A stretch of DNA of 64,000 nucleotides, taken from positions 1-64,000 of the forward strand of contig NZ_VSRL01000001.1 of the NCBI RefSeq assembly GCF_012184385.1. The letters are read 5' to 3'. How positions within the stretch are numbered: position 1 is the stretch's first letter; every line of letters starts with the position of its first letter. Both the position numbers and the translations under genes were made by a program. Source of the DNA: Lentzea indica. Lineage in GTDB: Bacteria; Actinomycetota; Actinomycetes; Mycobacteriales; Pseudonocardiaceae. Under the pieces are notes generated by a model. That model ran no database searches and was not told the DNA's origin. It saw only the letters and a program-made list of their open reading frames with translations. This document shows, piece by piece, positions 40,749 through 49,899 of the stretch.

Positions 40749-41524
40749 CAGTAGTTCCCCAGGCCACCGCAGACGTTGAGCGCCTGCGCGGTGATGGAGT
40801 TCGCTGTCTCCGTGGTCAGGTAGGTGACCAGGCCGGCGACCTCCTCCGGCGTGGAGTAACGACCGAGCGGGATCTTCGCGTTGAACCGCTCCAGGACGTC
40901 GTCCTCGGTGATGCCCCAGTGGTTGGCGTAGCCCTGGCGCACCTTGCCCGCCATCGGCGTCTCAACGTAGCCGGGGCAGACGGCGTTGACCGTGATGCCG
41001 GTCTTCGCGAGCTCGAGCCCGACCGCCTTGGTGAAGCCGACGACACCGTGCTTCGACGCGCTGTACGGGGAGGCGTAGATGACGCCCTGCTTGCCACCGG
41101 TGGACGCGATGTTGATGACGCGGCCCCAGTCGCCCTGGTTCATCTTGCCGGTGGACAGGACTTCCTTGGTGACGCGGAAGACGCTGTGCAGGTTGGTGTC
41201 GATGACGTCGGTCCAGATGTTCTCGTCCAGCGTGGCGATCTCGCCACCACCGCCGCGACCGGCGTTGTTGACGAGGATCTCGATGCGGCCGAACGTCTCC
41301 ACGGCCTTCGTGACGGCCTTGCGAATGTCCTCTGTGGACTTCACGTCGCAGGTGGTGCCGTCGGCCTCGTAGCCGTCCTCGCGGAGCTGCTTGACCGTCG
41401 AGGCGACGTTCTCCGCGTCGCGCGCGACCACGAACACCGCGTGGCCCGCCGCGCCGAGGGACTCCGCGACGGAGAGGCCGATTCCGCTGGTTGCGCCCGT
41501 GACGAAGGCGACCCGTCGAGTCAT
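40748..41524 (-). CDS. Type II polyketide C-9 ketoreductase (ActIII-like)
   Basis: A 258-aa SDR closely following ActIII: TGATSGIGLSVAESLG, NNAGRGGGGEIA, FRVTKEVLS, NIASTGGKQGV, YSASKHGVVGFTKAVGLELAKTGITVNAVCPGYVETPMA and the C-terminus ALNVCGGLGNY. These enzymes reduce the C-9 carbonyl of the nascent poly-ketone and help direct first-ring closure. It is encoded about 29 kb from the ketosynthases, in an operon with ferredoxin and reductase. Confidence 0.96.
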   Translation of the reverse strand: MTRRVAFVTGATSGIGLSVAESLGAAGHAVFVVARDAENVASTVKQLREDGYEADGTTCDVKSTEDIRKAVTKAVETFGRIEILVNNAGRGGGGEIATLDENIWTDVIDTNLHSVFRVTKEVLSTGKMNQGDWGRVINIASTGGKQGVIYASPYSASKHGVVGFTKAVGLELAKTGITVNAVCPGYVETPMAGKVRQGYANHWGITEDDVLERFNAKIPLGRYSTPEEVAGLVTYLTTETANSITAQALNVCGGLGNY

Positions 41525-41537
41525 GGTTCAACGCTCC

Positions 41538-41861
41538 TCAGAGTTGCTTCTCGGGAAGGTGCACGACGAGCCCGTCCAGCTCCTCGGTGACCGGGATCTG
41601 GCAGCTCAGCCTGCTGTTGTCCTGACGGGGGCTCGCGGTGACGCACAACAGCCCGTCCTCCAGGTCGTGCATGGCCGGCAACGGTTTGGTGTTGTCCTTG
41701 TCCACGTAGATGTGGCAGGTCCCGCACGTCGCGCCACCGCCGCACTGGGCCAGGATGCCTTCGACGTTCGCCAGCTTCGCGCCGCGCATGATCGAGTTGC
41801 CCGGCTCGACGTCGACGACCGACGACGTCCCGTCCGGGTGGACATAGGTGATCTTGGCCAT
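41538..41861 (-). CDS. [2Fe-2S] ferredoxin (adrenodoxin/putidaredoxin type)
   Basis: A 107-aa protein with the CGGGATCGTCH cluster motif (Cys-x5-Cys-x2-Cys) at about residues 40-48 and the fourth Cys in LSCQIPV. It begins MAKITYVHPDGTSSVVDVEPG. Most actinomycete P450s use 3Fe-4S or 4Fe-4S ferredoxins, so this pairing with the 39582 reductase resembles the Pdx/Pdr chain. First gene of the operon; its promoter must lie in the 156-base divergent spacer 41862-42017. Confidence 0.93.
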   Translation of the reverse strand: MAKITYVHPDGTSSVVDVEPGNSIMRGAKLANVEGILAQCGGGATCGTCHIYVDKDNTKPLPAMHDLEDGLLCVTASPRQDNSRLSCQIPVTEELDGLVVHLPEKQL

Positions 41862-42017
41862 CGCGGTGTCTCCCCACGGAATCGGCTCGCCGGACTCCAG
41901 TCACAGTGCCGACGTCGTCTGGGGATCGCCTGGAACTCCCCTCGAACGCGTTCGAGACCTCCTCTAGGGCCTTTTGCGACCCTCACAACCCGACGCAACC
42001 GACGCGGAGGTCTTACC

Positions 42018-43436
42018 GTGCCCGACGCACTGCACGAGTTCTACGAACAGCGACCACAATGGTCCGCGCCGTCGGCGGAAGACGGCCTGGAACGCGCCAC
42101 GATCTCCGTGCCGCGCGACTACAGCGACCCGCAGGGCGCTCGGCTCACGATCGCTCTTTCCCGCCTCCGCGCGACGAATCCCGCCAAGCGCAGGGGTGTG
42201 CTGCTCTCGGTCAACGGCGGCCCCGGCGGCGACAACGGCGAAGGCCTCAAGCTGCCGCTGGAGTTCCCGGACGAGGTCCGCGAGGTGTACGACCTGATCG
42301 GGTTCGACCCGCGCGGCATCGGCGAGTCCACCCGGCTCTACAGCGAGGTCGCGGTGCCCGTGGCGCCGTTCGACTCGCGTCCGCCGGACTCGTTGTTCGA
42401 GCAGATCGCCATCGACATGCGCGAGCGCGAGCTGGCGTGCGCGCGGGCGGGCGGCGACCTGCGCCCGCACATCACCACCCGCAACACCGCTCGGGACATG
42501 GACGTCATCCGCGGCGTGCTGGACGAGGACAAGATCAGCTTTGTCGGGTACGCCTACGGCACGCTGGTCGGCGCGGTCTACGGGTCGATGTTCCCCGCGC
42601 GCCTCGACCGCAGCGTCCTCGACTCGTGCGTCAACCCGAACTGGACGTGGCGCGAGCAGTTCGTCACGCAGGCCGAGGCCGTGTACCGGAACGTGCAGAA
42701 GTGGGCGCAGTGGACGGCCGAGCGCAACGTCCACTTCGGACTCGGCAGGTCCGCCGCCGCGGTGCTGGAGACGGTCGAGGAGGTCGTCTCCTCGTTGGAG
42801 GAGATGGGTGCGGTGCACCTGCGCACGTTGTTCGACGGCGCGGTGGGCACGCGCGCCACCGACCGCGGGCAGTGGGACTCGCTGGGCTACCTGATCAGCG
42901 ACCTGCGCAAGGCCGAGGACGTCGCCACCGCCCAGAAGCTGATCGCCGGCGAAGGCACGTGGCGCCCGCAGGACACGACCGGCGAGCTCAGAATCGGTGT
43001 GCTGGAAGCCATCACGATGGAAACCGAGTGGCCCACCGACCTCGAGGTCTACTTCTCCGACATGCGTTACCACCGCGAGCATCACCCGTACGGCTTCGGT
43101 GTGTTGCGCGCACAGCCGTGGGTCGGCGCGTTCCGCACGTTCGAGTCCCGCGAGGAGCCGACGCACATCAAGCGTGTCGGCTACCCGGTCGGGCTGGTCG
43201 TGCAGGCCGACGGCGACCAGTACGACCGCTACGAGGGTGGTGTCGCGATGGCCGAACGTCTCGGCCACCACCTGGTCGTCGTCGAGGACTCCGGCGACCA
43301 CGAGGTGTACGCGTTCGCCGGCAACACCGCGCTCGACGACATCGTCAACGCCTACCTGGTCGACGGTGTGCTGCCGGACAAGCGCGTCGGCGTGCCGGGT
43401 TCGACACCGCGGCCGGACATCCCCGCGGATGCGTGA
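42018..43436 (+). CDS. SlpD/TAP-like alpha/beta-hydrolase with Ala at the nucleophile position
   Basis: A 472-aa protein from GTG 42018 (GGAGG 7-8 bases upstream). VLLSVNGGPGGDNGE is the oxyanion HGGPG-like loop (Asn for His). The nucleophile elbow reads FVGYAYGTLVG, so position 179 is Ala where the tripeptidyl-peptidase/SlpD family has Ser (GxSYGT). A late Asp/His region (VVQADGDQYD, DSGDHEVYAF) is present. Ordinary serine hydrolysis therefore seems impossible; it may be a binding protein, or catalyse a non-hydrolytic step. It diverges from the ferredoxin operon. Confidence 0.8.
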   Translation: MPDALHEFYEQRPQWSAPSAEDGLERATISVPRDYSDPQGARLTIALSRLRATNPAKRRGVLLSVNGGPGGDNGEGLKLPLEFPDEVREVYDLIGFDPRGIGESTRLYSEVAVPVAPFDSRPPDSLFEQIAIDMRERELACARAGGDLRPHITTRNTARDMDVIRGVLDEDKISFVGYAYGTLVGAVYGSMFPARLDRSVLDSCVNPNWTWREQFVTQAEAVYRNVQKWAQWTAERNVHFGLGRSAAAVLETVEEVVSSLEEMGAVHLRTLFDGAVGTRATDRGQWDSLGYLISDLRKAEDVATAQKLIAGEGTWRPQDTTGELRIGVLEAITMETEWPTDLEVYFSDMRYHREHHPYGFGVLRAQPWVGAFRTFESREEPTHIKRVGYPVGLVVQADGDQYDRYEGGVAMAERLGHHLVVVEDSGDHEVYAFAGNTALDDIVNAYLVDGVLPDKRVGVPGSTPRPDIPADA

Positions 43437-43442
43437 ACGCCA

Positions 43443-43470
43443 GAAGGGGCCCGGATCTCCGGGCCCCTTC
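43443..43470. terminator. Bidirectional terminator
   Basis: A perfect 12-bp GC stem (GAAGGGGCCCGG with CCGGGCCCCTTC), 4-base loop, between convergent genes. Confidence 0.9.
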
Positions 43471-43475
43471 ATCGT

Positions 43476-44432
43476 TCACCTGGCCGCGTCTCTGACCGCG
43501 TCCACGAGCTGAGCCAGCTCTATCGACTCGCAGGACGTCGGGCCGCCGGTTTTGACGGCGGACACGAAGCTGCGGGCCGCGTTGGTGTACTGGTCGTCGG
43601 GTTCGAGCGTGAGCTGCTCACCACCGAGCCGCACGATCGGTGCGAGGTCTGCGGGCGGGGTGTAGGCGCGGTCGACGGTGATGTGGTTTTCGCTGCCCCA
43701 CACCGCGTAGCTCGCCCGGTAGGTGTGTTCCATGCCGAACGTGAGCTGGGCCGTGACGCCACCGGGAGCCCTCAGCAGCACCGATCCCGAGACGTCCACA
43801 CCGTAGGTGCTGTCGACCTTCAGGCTCGCGCCGAGCACCTGTAGTCCGGGGCCGAGCATCAGCACCGCTGCCTTGAGCGGATAGACGCCGACGTCGAGCA
43901 ACGCCCCGCCGGCGAGGTCCTTGCGGTACCTGATGTCCCCGGAAGGCCGTGGCGGGATGGTGAACGACGCCTCGAAGGACCGCACCTCGCCGACGGCGCC
44001 CGAGAGGACGAGCCTGCGCACTTCGTGGTGCTGGGAGTGGTACGGGAACAGGAAGTTCTCCCGCAGGACGAGCCCGCGTTCCCTGGCCTGGGACACGAGG
44101 TCGGAGGTCTCCTCCAGCGACGGCGTGACCGGTTTCTCGGCCAGCACGTGCTTTCCGGCACGCAACGCACGTTCGATCCACACGGCGTGGTGCGCCGCGG
44201 GCAGCGGCACGTACACCGCGTCGAGGTCCATGCCGAGCAGCTTCTCATACCCGGTGACCGCCTCACAGCCGTAGTCGGCCGCGAGCTTGCCCGCCTTCTC
44301 CCCGTCCCTGCTCGCGACCGCGACGATGTCCACATCGGACAGACCCGCGAACGCGGGAAGCATCCTGCGGCGGGCGATGTCGGCACAACCGACGACGCCG
44401 AGCCTCACTCGCCGATCAACGCCGCTGGCCAT
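43476..44432 (-). CDS. NDP-hexose 3-ketoreductase (Gfo/Idh/MocA family)
   Basis: A 318-aa protein. VRLGVVGCADIARRRMLPAF is the dinucleotide fold and CADIARR is characteristic of the antibiotic sugar 3-ketoreductases. AEKPVTPS carries the conserved Lys (EKP) and GGALLDVGVYPLKA the later catalytic region. It reduces the 3-keto sugar made by the 2,3-dehydratase to a 2-deoxysugar. ATG 44432 overlaps the monooxygenase gene by 28 nt; GTG 44408 (4-nt overlap) is an equally reasonable start. Confidence 0.88.
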   Translation of the reverse strand: MASGVDRRVRLGVVGCADIARRRMLPAFAGLSDVDIVAVASRDGEKAGKLAADYGCEAVTGYEKLLGMDLDAVYVPLPAAHHAVWIERALRAGKHVLAEKPVTPSLEETSDLVSQARERGLVLRENFLFPYHSQHHEVRRLVLSGAVGEVRSFEASFTIPPRPSGDIRYRKDLAGGALLDVGVYPLKAAVLMLGPGLQVLGASLKVDSTYGVDVSGSVLLRAPGGVTAQLTFGMEHTYRASYAVWGSENHITVDRAYTPPADLAPIVRLGGEQLTLEPDDQYTNAARSFVSAVKTGGPTSCESIELAQLVDAVRDAAR

Positions 44433-45496
44433 GTCCGCACCACCGCTGTCTCGTACCGCAACGCGACGTGACTCGACGCGCTGACGATGTCGCGCCAGAA
44501 CCGCTGCAACGGCGAGCTCTCGCTGAACCCGCTCGTGCCCGCGGCCCTGACGAGGGCGCCCACCGCGTCGACAAGGGTTTCCGCGGTGAAGGCGGCGTTG
44601 CGCTCGCAGCGCGCCATCAGCCTCGGCGTGAACGTCCGCTCGTCGAGCACCTGTGCGTTCTGCTCCACCAGGAACCGCGCGGAGTCGATCTGCGCGGAGG
44701 CCCGGCACAGGTCGGCCCCCTGGGTGATGTTGACCTTCTTGCCCCTCATGGCGTTCGTGGCCGCGTTGAGGGCGCCGTACGCGGCACCGACCGCGGGAGC
44801 GACGAACGTGAGGCCGCCGACCGCCTGGAACGGCGCGTTGTGCGCGGGCAGGCTGCTCGTGGTGTTCCTGCCGGAGATGAAGTCCGCGCGCAGGAACGAC
44901 AGGTGCTCCGGCACGAACACGTCGTCAACGACGACGATGTGGCTGCTGGTGGCGCGCATGCCCGCGTTGTCCCAGCCCTCGACGACCGTGAAGTCCTTGC
45001 GCGGCAGGGCGAAGAACCGCGCCTCTGGCTCGCCTTCCGTGGCGACCATGCCGCAGAGCAAGGCCCAGTCGGCGAAGTCCACGCCGCTGACGTACGCCCA
45101 GCGGCCGCTCAGCCGATGGCCGCCCTGAGCCGTTGCCGCCTTGCCGAGCGGAGGCTGCGCCGTGACCACGAACGTGTCCGGGTCGCTGCCCCACAGCTCG
45201 TCGTGACCCAGCTGCGGCAGGTGCGTGGCATACCGGGCGGACAGCGCGGTGAGCGAGGCGCACCAGGCCGTCGAGGCACAGCCCTCCCCGACCGCCATGA
45301 CGGCCTGCGTGAGCTCGCCGAACCCGCCTTCGCTGCCGCCGTAGGACTTCGCCACGAAGTGCCGCGCGAACCCGGCCTCCCGCACGGCCGCCACGATCTC
45401 CGGCGACAGCTTGCGCGTCCGGTCGGCTTCCTGAGCGTGCTCGGCGGCGAGCGCGCCCACCTTCTCCGCGACCGGGACGAGTCCGGTGTCGCTCAT
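44405..45496 (-). CDS. Acyl-CoA-dehydrogenase-fold flavin monooxygenase (group D type)
   Basis: A 363-aa protein starting MSDTGLVPVAEKVGALAAEHAQEADRTRK. The VGEGCASTAWCASL, RLSGRWAYVSGVDFADWALL and GWDNAGMRATSSHIVVVDDVFVPE motifs match HpaH/HsaA/ActVA-ORF5-like enzymes, which use reduced flavin and oxygen to hydroxylate aromatic rings. A separate flavin reductase would be needed; WrbA or the nitroreductase could serve. ATGA overlap with the upstream SnoaL-like gene and a short overlap with the 3-ketoreductase downstream show one operon. Confidence 0.88.
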   Translation of the reverse strand: MSDTGLVPVAEKVGALAAEHAQEADRTRKLSPEIVAAVREAGFARHFVAKSYGGSEGGFGELTQAVMAVGEGCASTAWCASLTALSARYATHLPQLGHDELWGSDPDTFVVTAQPPLGKAATAQGGHRLSGRWAYVSGVDFADWALLCGMVATEGEPEARFFALPRKDFTVVEGWDNAGMRATSSHIVVVDDVFVPEHLSFLRADFISGRNTTSSLPAHNAPFQAVGGLTFVAPAVGAAYGALNAATNAMRGKKVNITQGADLCRASAQIDSARFLVEQNAQVLDERTFTPRLMARCERNAAFTAETLVDAVGALVRAAGTSGFSESSPLQRFWRDIVSASSHVALRYETAVVRTWPAALIGE

Positions 45497-45954
45497 GCGG
45501 CTCCTTCCCTTGCCGCCGCGGCCGCGGCGATGGCGACGGGCGACGGCTCGTCGCGGTGGATCGTGCGGGACCTCGCCTGCAGCCCGCCGTCGACGCGCAC
45601 CAGCACGTCCTCGATGAAGAACGTCGGCTCGAACGTGACGTTGCCGGCCTTGTCGGTCCTGGTGACCAGCGAGCAGTAGGAGACGTTGAGCGTGTTCTCG
45701 TCGACCTCTTCGATGACGTAGTGGTCGTTCCAGTGCCGAACGGCGGCACCGGCGTAGCGCGGCAGCGCGGCGTTGGCCCCCGCGATGAGCGCCGCCCTGC
45801 CCTCGACCTTCTCGCCGCGGTGGGCGTGGTCGGTGACGCCGTCCTCGGTGAAGGTGGCCGCGTACCCCTCGATGTCGAGCGCATCGAGCAGCCGCATCTG
45901 CAGCGCGTAGAACGTCTTCACCTCGATGTAGGTGTTCACGCTGACTGGGGACAC
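45493..45954 (-). CDS. SnoaL-like NTF2-fold protein (second copy)
   Basis: A 153-aa protein from GTG 45954, with GGAGGAGGGA 6 bases upstream. YALQMRLLDALDIEGYAATFTEDGV and GRAALIAGANAALPRYAGAAVRHWNDHYVIEEVDENTLNV match the SnoaL-like/ring-hydroxylating-beta-subunit-like NTF2 family. First gene of the operon with the monooxygenase and 3-ketoreductase; role in hydroxylation or ring closure inferred from context only. Confidence 0.8.
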   Translation of the reverse strand: MSPVSVNTYIEVKTFYALQMRLLDALDIEGYAATFTEDGVTDHAHRGEKVEGRAALIAGANAALPRYAGAAVRHWNDHYVIEEVDENTLNVSYCSLVTRTDKAGNVTFEPTFFIEDVLVRVDGGLQARSRTIHRDEPSPVAIAAAAAAREGAA

Positions 45955-46108
45955 TACGACTCCCTCCTCCTGTGTTCTGTGACACCTCACCTTCCACATC
46001 TGTGGTGGAAGCCCAGTGGAGGACGTCTCGTTCGAGGCCGCTTCTAGTTGCCGTGCAGTGCTTTCCCGGACGCTGGAGCCCGATTTGTCCATCACACCTG
46101 GAGGGCTC

Positions 46109-46597
46109 ATGTCGGAGGCAACTCCCGATGTCGCCAAGTCCGTCACGGTCGAGTGCTCGATCGAGCAGGCGTTCGCGATCTTCGCGGAGCACCCGCTCGA
46201 CTGGTGGCCGGAGAAGCACGTGTTCGTGCAGGACCGTCGCTCGATCACCATCGAACCCTTGGTGGGCGGCCGCTACTACGAGACGGGCGCCGACGGCCAG
46301 GAGATCGCCTGGGGCACGATCACCGAGTGGGACCCGCCGCGCCGCCTCGTCATGACCTGGCGGGTCGGCCCTGGCTGGCAGCCGATCTACGAGGACTCCA
46401 AGGCGTCGTTCATCAAGGTGGACTTCGAGGCTCTGGGCCCGGCCACCACGCGGGTGACGCTGACGCACGCCGACCTGGACCGCCACGGCCAGCCGCTGGC
46501 CGGCCAGATCTTCGGCGCGCTGAACGGTCCCAGCCCCGGCGACACGCTCGCCAAGTACGCGACGGCGGTTCAGAAGCACGCACCCGCGAAGGTGTGA
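46109..46597 (+). CDS. SRPBCC-domain protein (AHSA1-like)
   Basis: A 162-aa single helix-grip domain, ATG 46109 with TGGAGG 8 bases upstream. VTVECSIEQAFAIFAEHPLDWWPEKH and GRYYETGADGQEIAWGTITEWDPPRRLVMTWRV are typical AHSA1-type SRPBCC sequence. Related folds act as polyketide cyclases, but AHSA1-like members often have other roles. Divergent from the SnoaL/monooxygenase operon. Confidence 0.8.
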   Translation: MSEATPDVAKSVTVECSIEQAFAIFAEHPLDWWPEKHVFVQDRRSITIEPLVGGRYYETGADGQEIAWGTITEWDPPRRLVMTWRVGPGWQPIYEDSKASFIKVDFEALGPATTRVTLTHADLDRHGQPLAGQIFGALNGPSPGDTLAKYATAVQKHAPAKV

Positions 46598-46607
46598 TCC
46601 CGCCGCG

Positions 46608-46700
46608 CGAGAAGAGCCCGCCCTCGGCTGAGAGCGGGCTCTTCTCGTTGCGGGAGAACGGGAAGAGGCCCACCCCGGAGGCTTTGGGGTGGGCCTCTTC
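46608..46700. terminator. Two consecutive terminator hairpins
   Basis: Hairpin 1: 46608-46647 (CGAGAAGAGCCCG with a matching arm). Hairpin 2: 46662-46700 (GAAGAGGCCCACCCC with GGGGTGGGCCTCTTC). They lie between the convergent SRPBCC and acetolactate-synthase genes, one probably serving each strand. Confidence 0.88.
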
Positions 46701-46703
46701 CTC

Positions 46704-46970
46704 TCAGGCGCCGATCTGGTTCCGTGCGGAATCGGCCACCGCCACGACGCTCTTCACGTCGACCAACCGGGAAAGCTGCTTCACCAGCTGATCGGGAGAA
46801 CGTCCGGCCGGCAGCCCCACCACCACGTCCATCCGGGAGACGTCGCCTCGCTCGGTGGGATCGAGGCTGAGCGACTCCACGTCGACGCCGCGACTGGAGA
46901 ACAGCACGACGACCCTCGCCAGCGCGCCAGGGACGTTGCGCAGCACCATCGACAACACATGTCTGGTCAT
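46704..46970 (-). CDS. ilvN: Acetolactate synthase small (regulatory) subunit, short form
   Basis: An 88-aa ACT-domain protein ([36 protein letters not shown]), essentially one ACT domain, close in size to E. coli IlvN and shorter than the typical 160-170-aa actinobacterial IlvH. Its ATG overlaps the large-subunit stop by one base. The ACT domain usually mediates valine feedback; a cluster-borne short form might be feedback-relaxed (inference). Confidence 0.85.
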   Translation of the reverse strand: MTRHVLSMVLRNVPGALARVVVLFSSRGVDVESLSLDPTERGDVSRMDVVVGLPAGRSPDQLVKQLSRLVDVKSVVAVADSARNQIGA

Positions 46971-48682
46971 CACAGGTCCTCGTCGAACAGGGGCTTGATG
47001 CCCCGGACGGTCATGATCTCGTCGTTGCCGGTTCCCGCGGCCACCATCGGCCACACCTGGGCGTCCTCGCCGACCACGAAGTCGATCACCACCGGCCGGT
47101 CCCGCACCTCCATGGCGCGCATGATCACGTCGTCCACTTCGGACTTCTCCGCGCACCGCAACCCGACGCAGCCCAGTGCCTCTGCGAGTGCGACGAAGTC
47201 GGGAACGCGGTCGTGCGTGGACAGACCGGTGTTGGAGTACCGGCCGCGGTAGAACAGGTTCTGCCACTGGCGGACCATGCCGAGGTTGCCGTTGTTGATG
47301 ACGGCGACCTTGATCGGAATGCCCTCCAGTGCGCACGTGACGAGCTCCTGGTTGGTCATCTGGAAGCAGCCGTCACCGTCGATCGCCCACACCGCGCGGT
47401 CCGGCACGCCGCACTGCGCGCCCATGGCGGCGGGGACCGCGAAGCCCATGGTGCCGAGACCGCCGGAGTTGATGAACGAACCCGGCCGTTCGTAGCCGAT
47501 GAACTGCGCGGCCCACATCTGGTGCTGGCCGACGCCCGCCGTGTAGATCGCCTCGGGGCCGACGAGCGTGCCGATGCGCTCGATCACGTGCTGCGGCGAC
47601 AGCGTGCCGTCGTCCGGCCAGTCGTAGCCGAGCGGGAAGCGGTCGCGCAGGCCGTCGAGGTACGCCCACCACGACGTGAGCACCGGAGCCTGGCGCACGG
47701 CCGCGTTCAGCGAGACCAGCACGTCGCGGCAGTCACCGATGATCGGCACGTCCGCCTTGCGGTTCTTGGAGATCTCGGCCGGGTCGATGTCCGCGTGGAT
47801 CACCGCGGCGTTGGGAGCGAACAGCTTCAGGACGCCCGTGACGCGGTCGTCGAAGCGGGTGCCCAGCGCGATCAGCAGGTCGGACTGCTGCAGGGCGGCG
47901 ACAGCGGGCACTGTGCCGTGCATGCCGGGCATGCCGAGGTGCTGGCGATGCGAGTCGGGGAACGCGCCGCGGGCCATCAGCGTGGTCACGACCGGAATGC
48001 CGGTGCGTTCGGCCAGCGCCCGCAGCTCGGCGGCGGCGCCGGCGCGGACCACTCCCCCTCCGACGTAGAACACCGGCCGGCGGGAGGAAGCGATCAGCCC
48101 GGCGGCGCGGCGGATCTCGTTGGCCGCAGGCGTCACCCGCGGGGTCGGGACGGGTGGTGCCGGCGTGTACGTCGTGGTGGCGGCCAGCACGTCCTTGGGA
48201 ATGTCGACCAGCACCGGACCCGGCCTGCCGCCCGCGGCGAGCGCGAACGCCTCCGCGATCACCGCCGGGATGTCTTCGGGTTCCGTCACCTGGAACGCGT
48301 GCTTGGTGATCGGCAGGGAGATGGAGCGGATGTCGGCTTCCTGGAAGGCGTCCGTGCCGATCATCGACCTGTTGACCTGGCCGGTGATCGCCACGATCGG
48401 CACGGAGTCCATGTAGGCGTCGGCAAGCGGCGTGACGAGGTTCGTCGCGCCGGGGCCCGACGTCGCGACGCACACCCCGACCCGGCCCGTCGCCTGCGCG
48501 TAGCCCGATGCGGCGTGCCCGGCGCCCTGCTCGTGCCGCACGAGCACGTGCCGGATGTTCACCGAGTCCAGCAGCGGGTCGTACGCGGGAAGGATCGTCC
48601 CGCCGGGAATGCCGAAGATCACTTCACAACCGGCGTCCTCGAGCGCGCGGACCAGCGAGCTCGCACCGGTGACGGTATCCAC
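46970..48682 (-). CDS. ilvB: Acetolactate synthase large subunit
   Basis: A 570-aa TPP enzyme. The catalytic Glu lies in [16 protein letters not shown], the FAD/quinone site in [11 protein letters not shown], and the TPP/Mg motif is [16 protein letters not shown]...[12 protein letters not shown]. All are canonical for biosynthetic AHAS (2-acetolactate or 2-aceto-2-hydroxybutyrate from pyruvate). In this cluster it could boost branched-chain acyl starters, or, like the AHAS-related YerE, add a two-carbon branch to a ketosugar. An ordinary housekeeping role is possible but the position inside the cluster argues against it. Confidence 0.9.
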   Translation of the reverse strand: MDTVTGASSLVRALEDAGCEVIFGIPGGTILPAYDPLLDSVNIRHVLVRHEQGAGHAASGYAQATGRVGVCVATSGPGATNLVTPLADAYMDSVPIVAITGQVNRSMIGTDAFQEADIRSISLPITKHAFQVTEPEDIPAVIAEAFALAAGGRPGPVLVDIPKDVLAATTTYTPAPPVPTPRVTPAANEIRRAAGLIASSRRPVFYVGGGVVRAGAAAELRALAERTGIPVVTTLMARGAFPDSHRQHLGMPGMHGTVPAVAALQQSDLLIALGTRFDDRVTGVLKLFAPNAAVIHADIDPAEISKNRKADVPIIGDCRDVLVSLNAAVRQAPVLTSWWAYLDGLRDRFPLGYDWPDDGTLSPQHVIERIGTLVGPEAIYTAGVGQHQMWAAQFIGYERPGSFINSGGLGTMGFAVPAAMGAQCGVPDRAVWAIDGDGCFQMTNQELVTCALEGIPIKVAVINNGNLGMVRQWQNLFYRGRYSNTGLSTHDRVPDFVALAEALGCVGLRCAEKSEVDDVIMRAMEVRDRPVVIDFVVGEDAQVWPMVAAGTGNDEIMTVRGIKPLFDEDL

Positions 48683-48710
48683 GATCTGGCTCTCCCCGAT
48701 CGAATGCGGA

Positions 48711-49526
48711 TCAACCGGCGAGCTGGCGCTCCAGCTGACGTGCGGACGTCGGACCGTTCAGCGTCGGCTCGGAGCTGAGGATCGCGCACTGCAGCTGCCG
48801 CAAGCGCTCCGACGGCTCCAGGCCGAGCTCCTCGATCAAGGTGTCGCGCAGCGACTGGTACGCCTCCAGCGCACGCCACTGACGACCGGCGCGGTAGAGC
48901 GCGAGCATGTACTGCGCGCACAGGTTTTCGTGCATCGGGTGCTGCGCGGTCAGCACGGACAGTTCGCTCAGCAACGACTGGTGCTTGCCCAGCCGCAGGT
49001 CCGCCTCGATCCTGGCTTCCAGCACGCCGAGCCGTGACTCCTGGAGCCGGGTGACCTCCATGGCCAGCCGCACACCGATCTGCACGTCCACGAGCACCGG
49101 CCCGCGCCACACGTCGGTGGCCGAACGCAGCAGCCGTGACGCGGACTCGAGGTCGCCGACCTCCAGCGCGCGCTGACCGGCGACGGCGAGCCGCTCGTAG
49201 CTGCGCACGTCGATGGTCTCCGGTGCGACATCGAGCATGTAGCCGCCGTAACGGGTGACGAGCACGTTCTTCGCGGCGCCCGCGCTGCCCTCCGGCAACG
49301 CCGCCTCGATGCGGCGGCGAACCTGGAGCACGTATGTCTGGAGTGTGGTGAGCGCGCTTCTGGGCGGTGTCACTCCCCAGAGCTCTTCGATCAGGGAGGG
49401 CACGGTGACCACGTGTCCCGCCTGCAACGCGAGCAGTGACAGCACCTGCCGCGGCTTGACCGCGCTCGGCGTGATCGAGATGCCGTTCTCCCGTGCCTCC
49501 AGCGGTCCGAGAACTTTGATCTCCAT
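48711..49526 (-). CDS. SARP-family pathway activator (copy 2)
   Basis: A 271-aa regulator ([18 protein letters not shown]), same two-domain layout as copy 1 at 12796 and similar along its length ([63 protein letters not shown]). It lies 28 bases upstream of the acetolactate synthase genes in the same direction and may be co-transcribed with them. Divergent from kinase copy 2. Confidence 0.92.
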   Translation of the reverse strand: MEIKVLGPLEARENGISITPSAVKPRQVLSLLALQAGHVVTVPSLIEELWGVTPPRSALTTLQTYVLQVRRRIEAALPEGSAGAAKNVLVTRYGGYMLDVAPETIDVRSYERLAVAGQRALEVGDLESASRLLRSATDVWRGPVLVDVQIGVRLAMEVTRLQESRLGVLEARIEADLRLGKHQSLLSELSVLTAQHPMHENLCAQYMLALYRAGRQWRALEAYQSLRDTLIEELGLEPSERLRQLQCAILSSEPTLNGPTSARQLERQLAG

Positions 49527-49899
49527 GATGGGAGCCCTCCCCAGTTCCAGTTACAGCGGCGGCTTGCTGGTTGTTGTGCCATCAAGTTCACCTGAGCCGG
49601 GCTATCGAACGCCACGTAGCTCGGCACGACTCCGAGATGGCGGACTACCGCTCCCGGTGTGAGATATTCACGGGGCCGGACGTACCCAAACAATCCCTAT
49701 GGGTAACGGCCTGAGCACCGCTCGTGACCAGCACGTTAAATACTCGTCCTTTTGAGCGAAATTTGCCGGAACCGGGAACCTCGGCACTATGTTCTGTACC
49801 GGTTCAGAAGTTGATCCGCGGCGGGACCGCGCTGTCTAGCATTTGCTGTGGGGTTCACCGAGAGGCCGCAGGAGCGCGCTCGGCTCCCTTGGGGGAATC
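49527..49899. promoter_or_regulatory. 373-base divergent spacer, SARP copy 2 / kinase copy 2
   Basis: No gene seen. It is AT-richer than its surroundings near 49690-49760 and must hold the two divergent promoters. I note TGTACCGGTTCAG at 49795 and a GGGGGA ribosome site at 49891. No assured binding site. Confidence 0.4.

Noticed and set aside
7003..48682. Identifying the product as trioxacarcin, LL-D49194 or hedamycin
   Set aside because: Shared features (AlkZ pair, type II PKS, sugars) support only the chemical class; the ActIII-like reductase, CimA-like protein and absence of C-methyl or amino sugar genes prevent a firm match.
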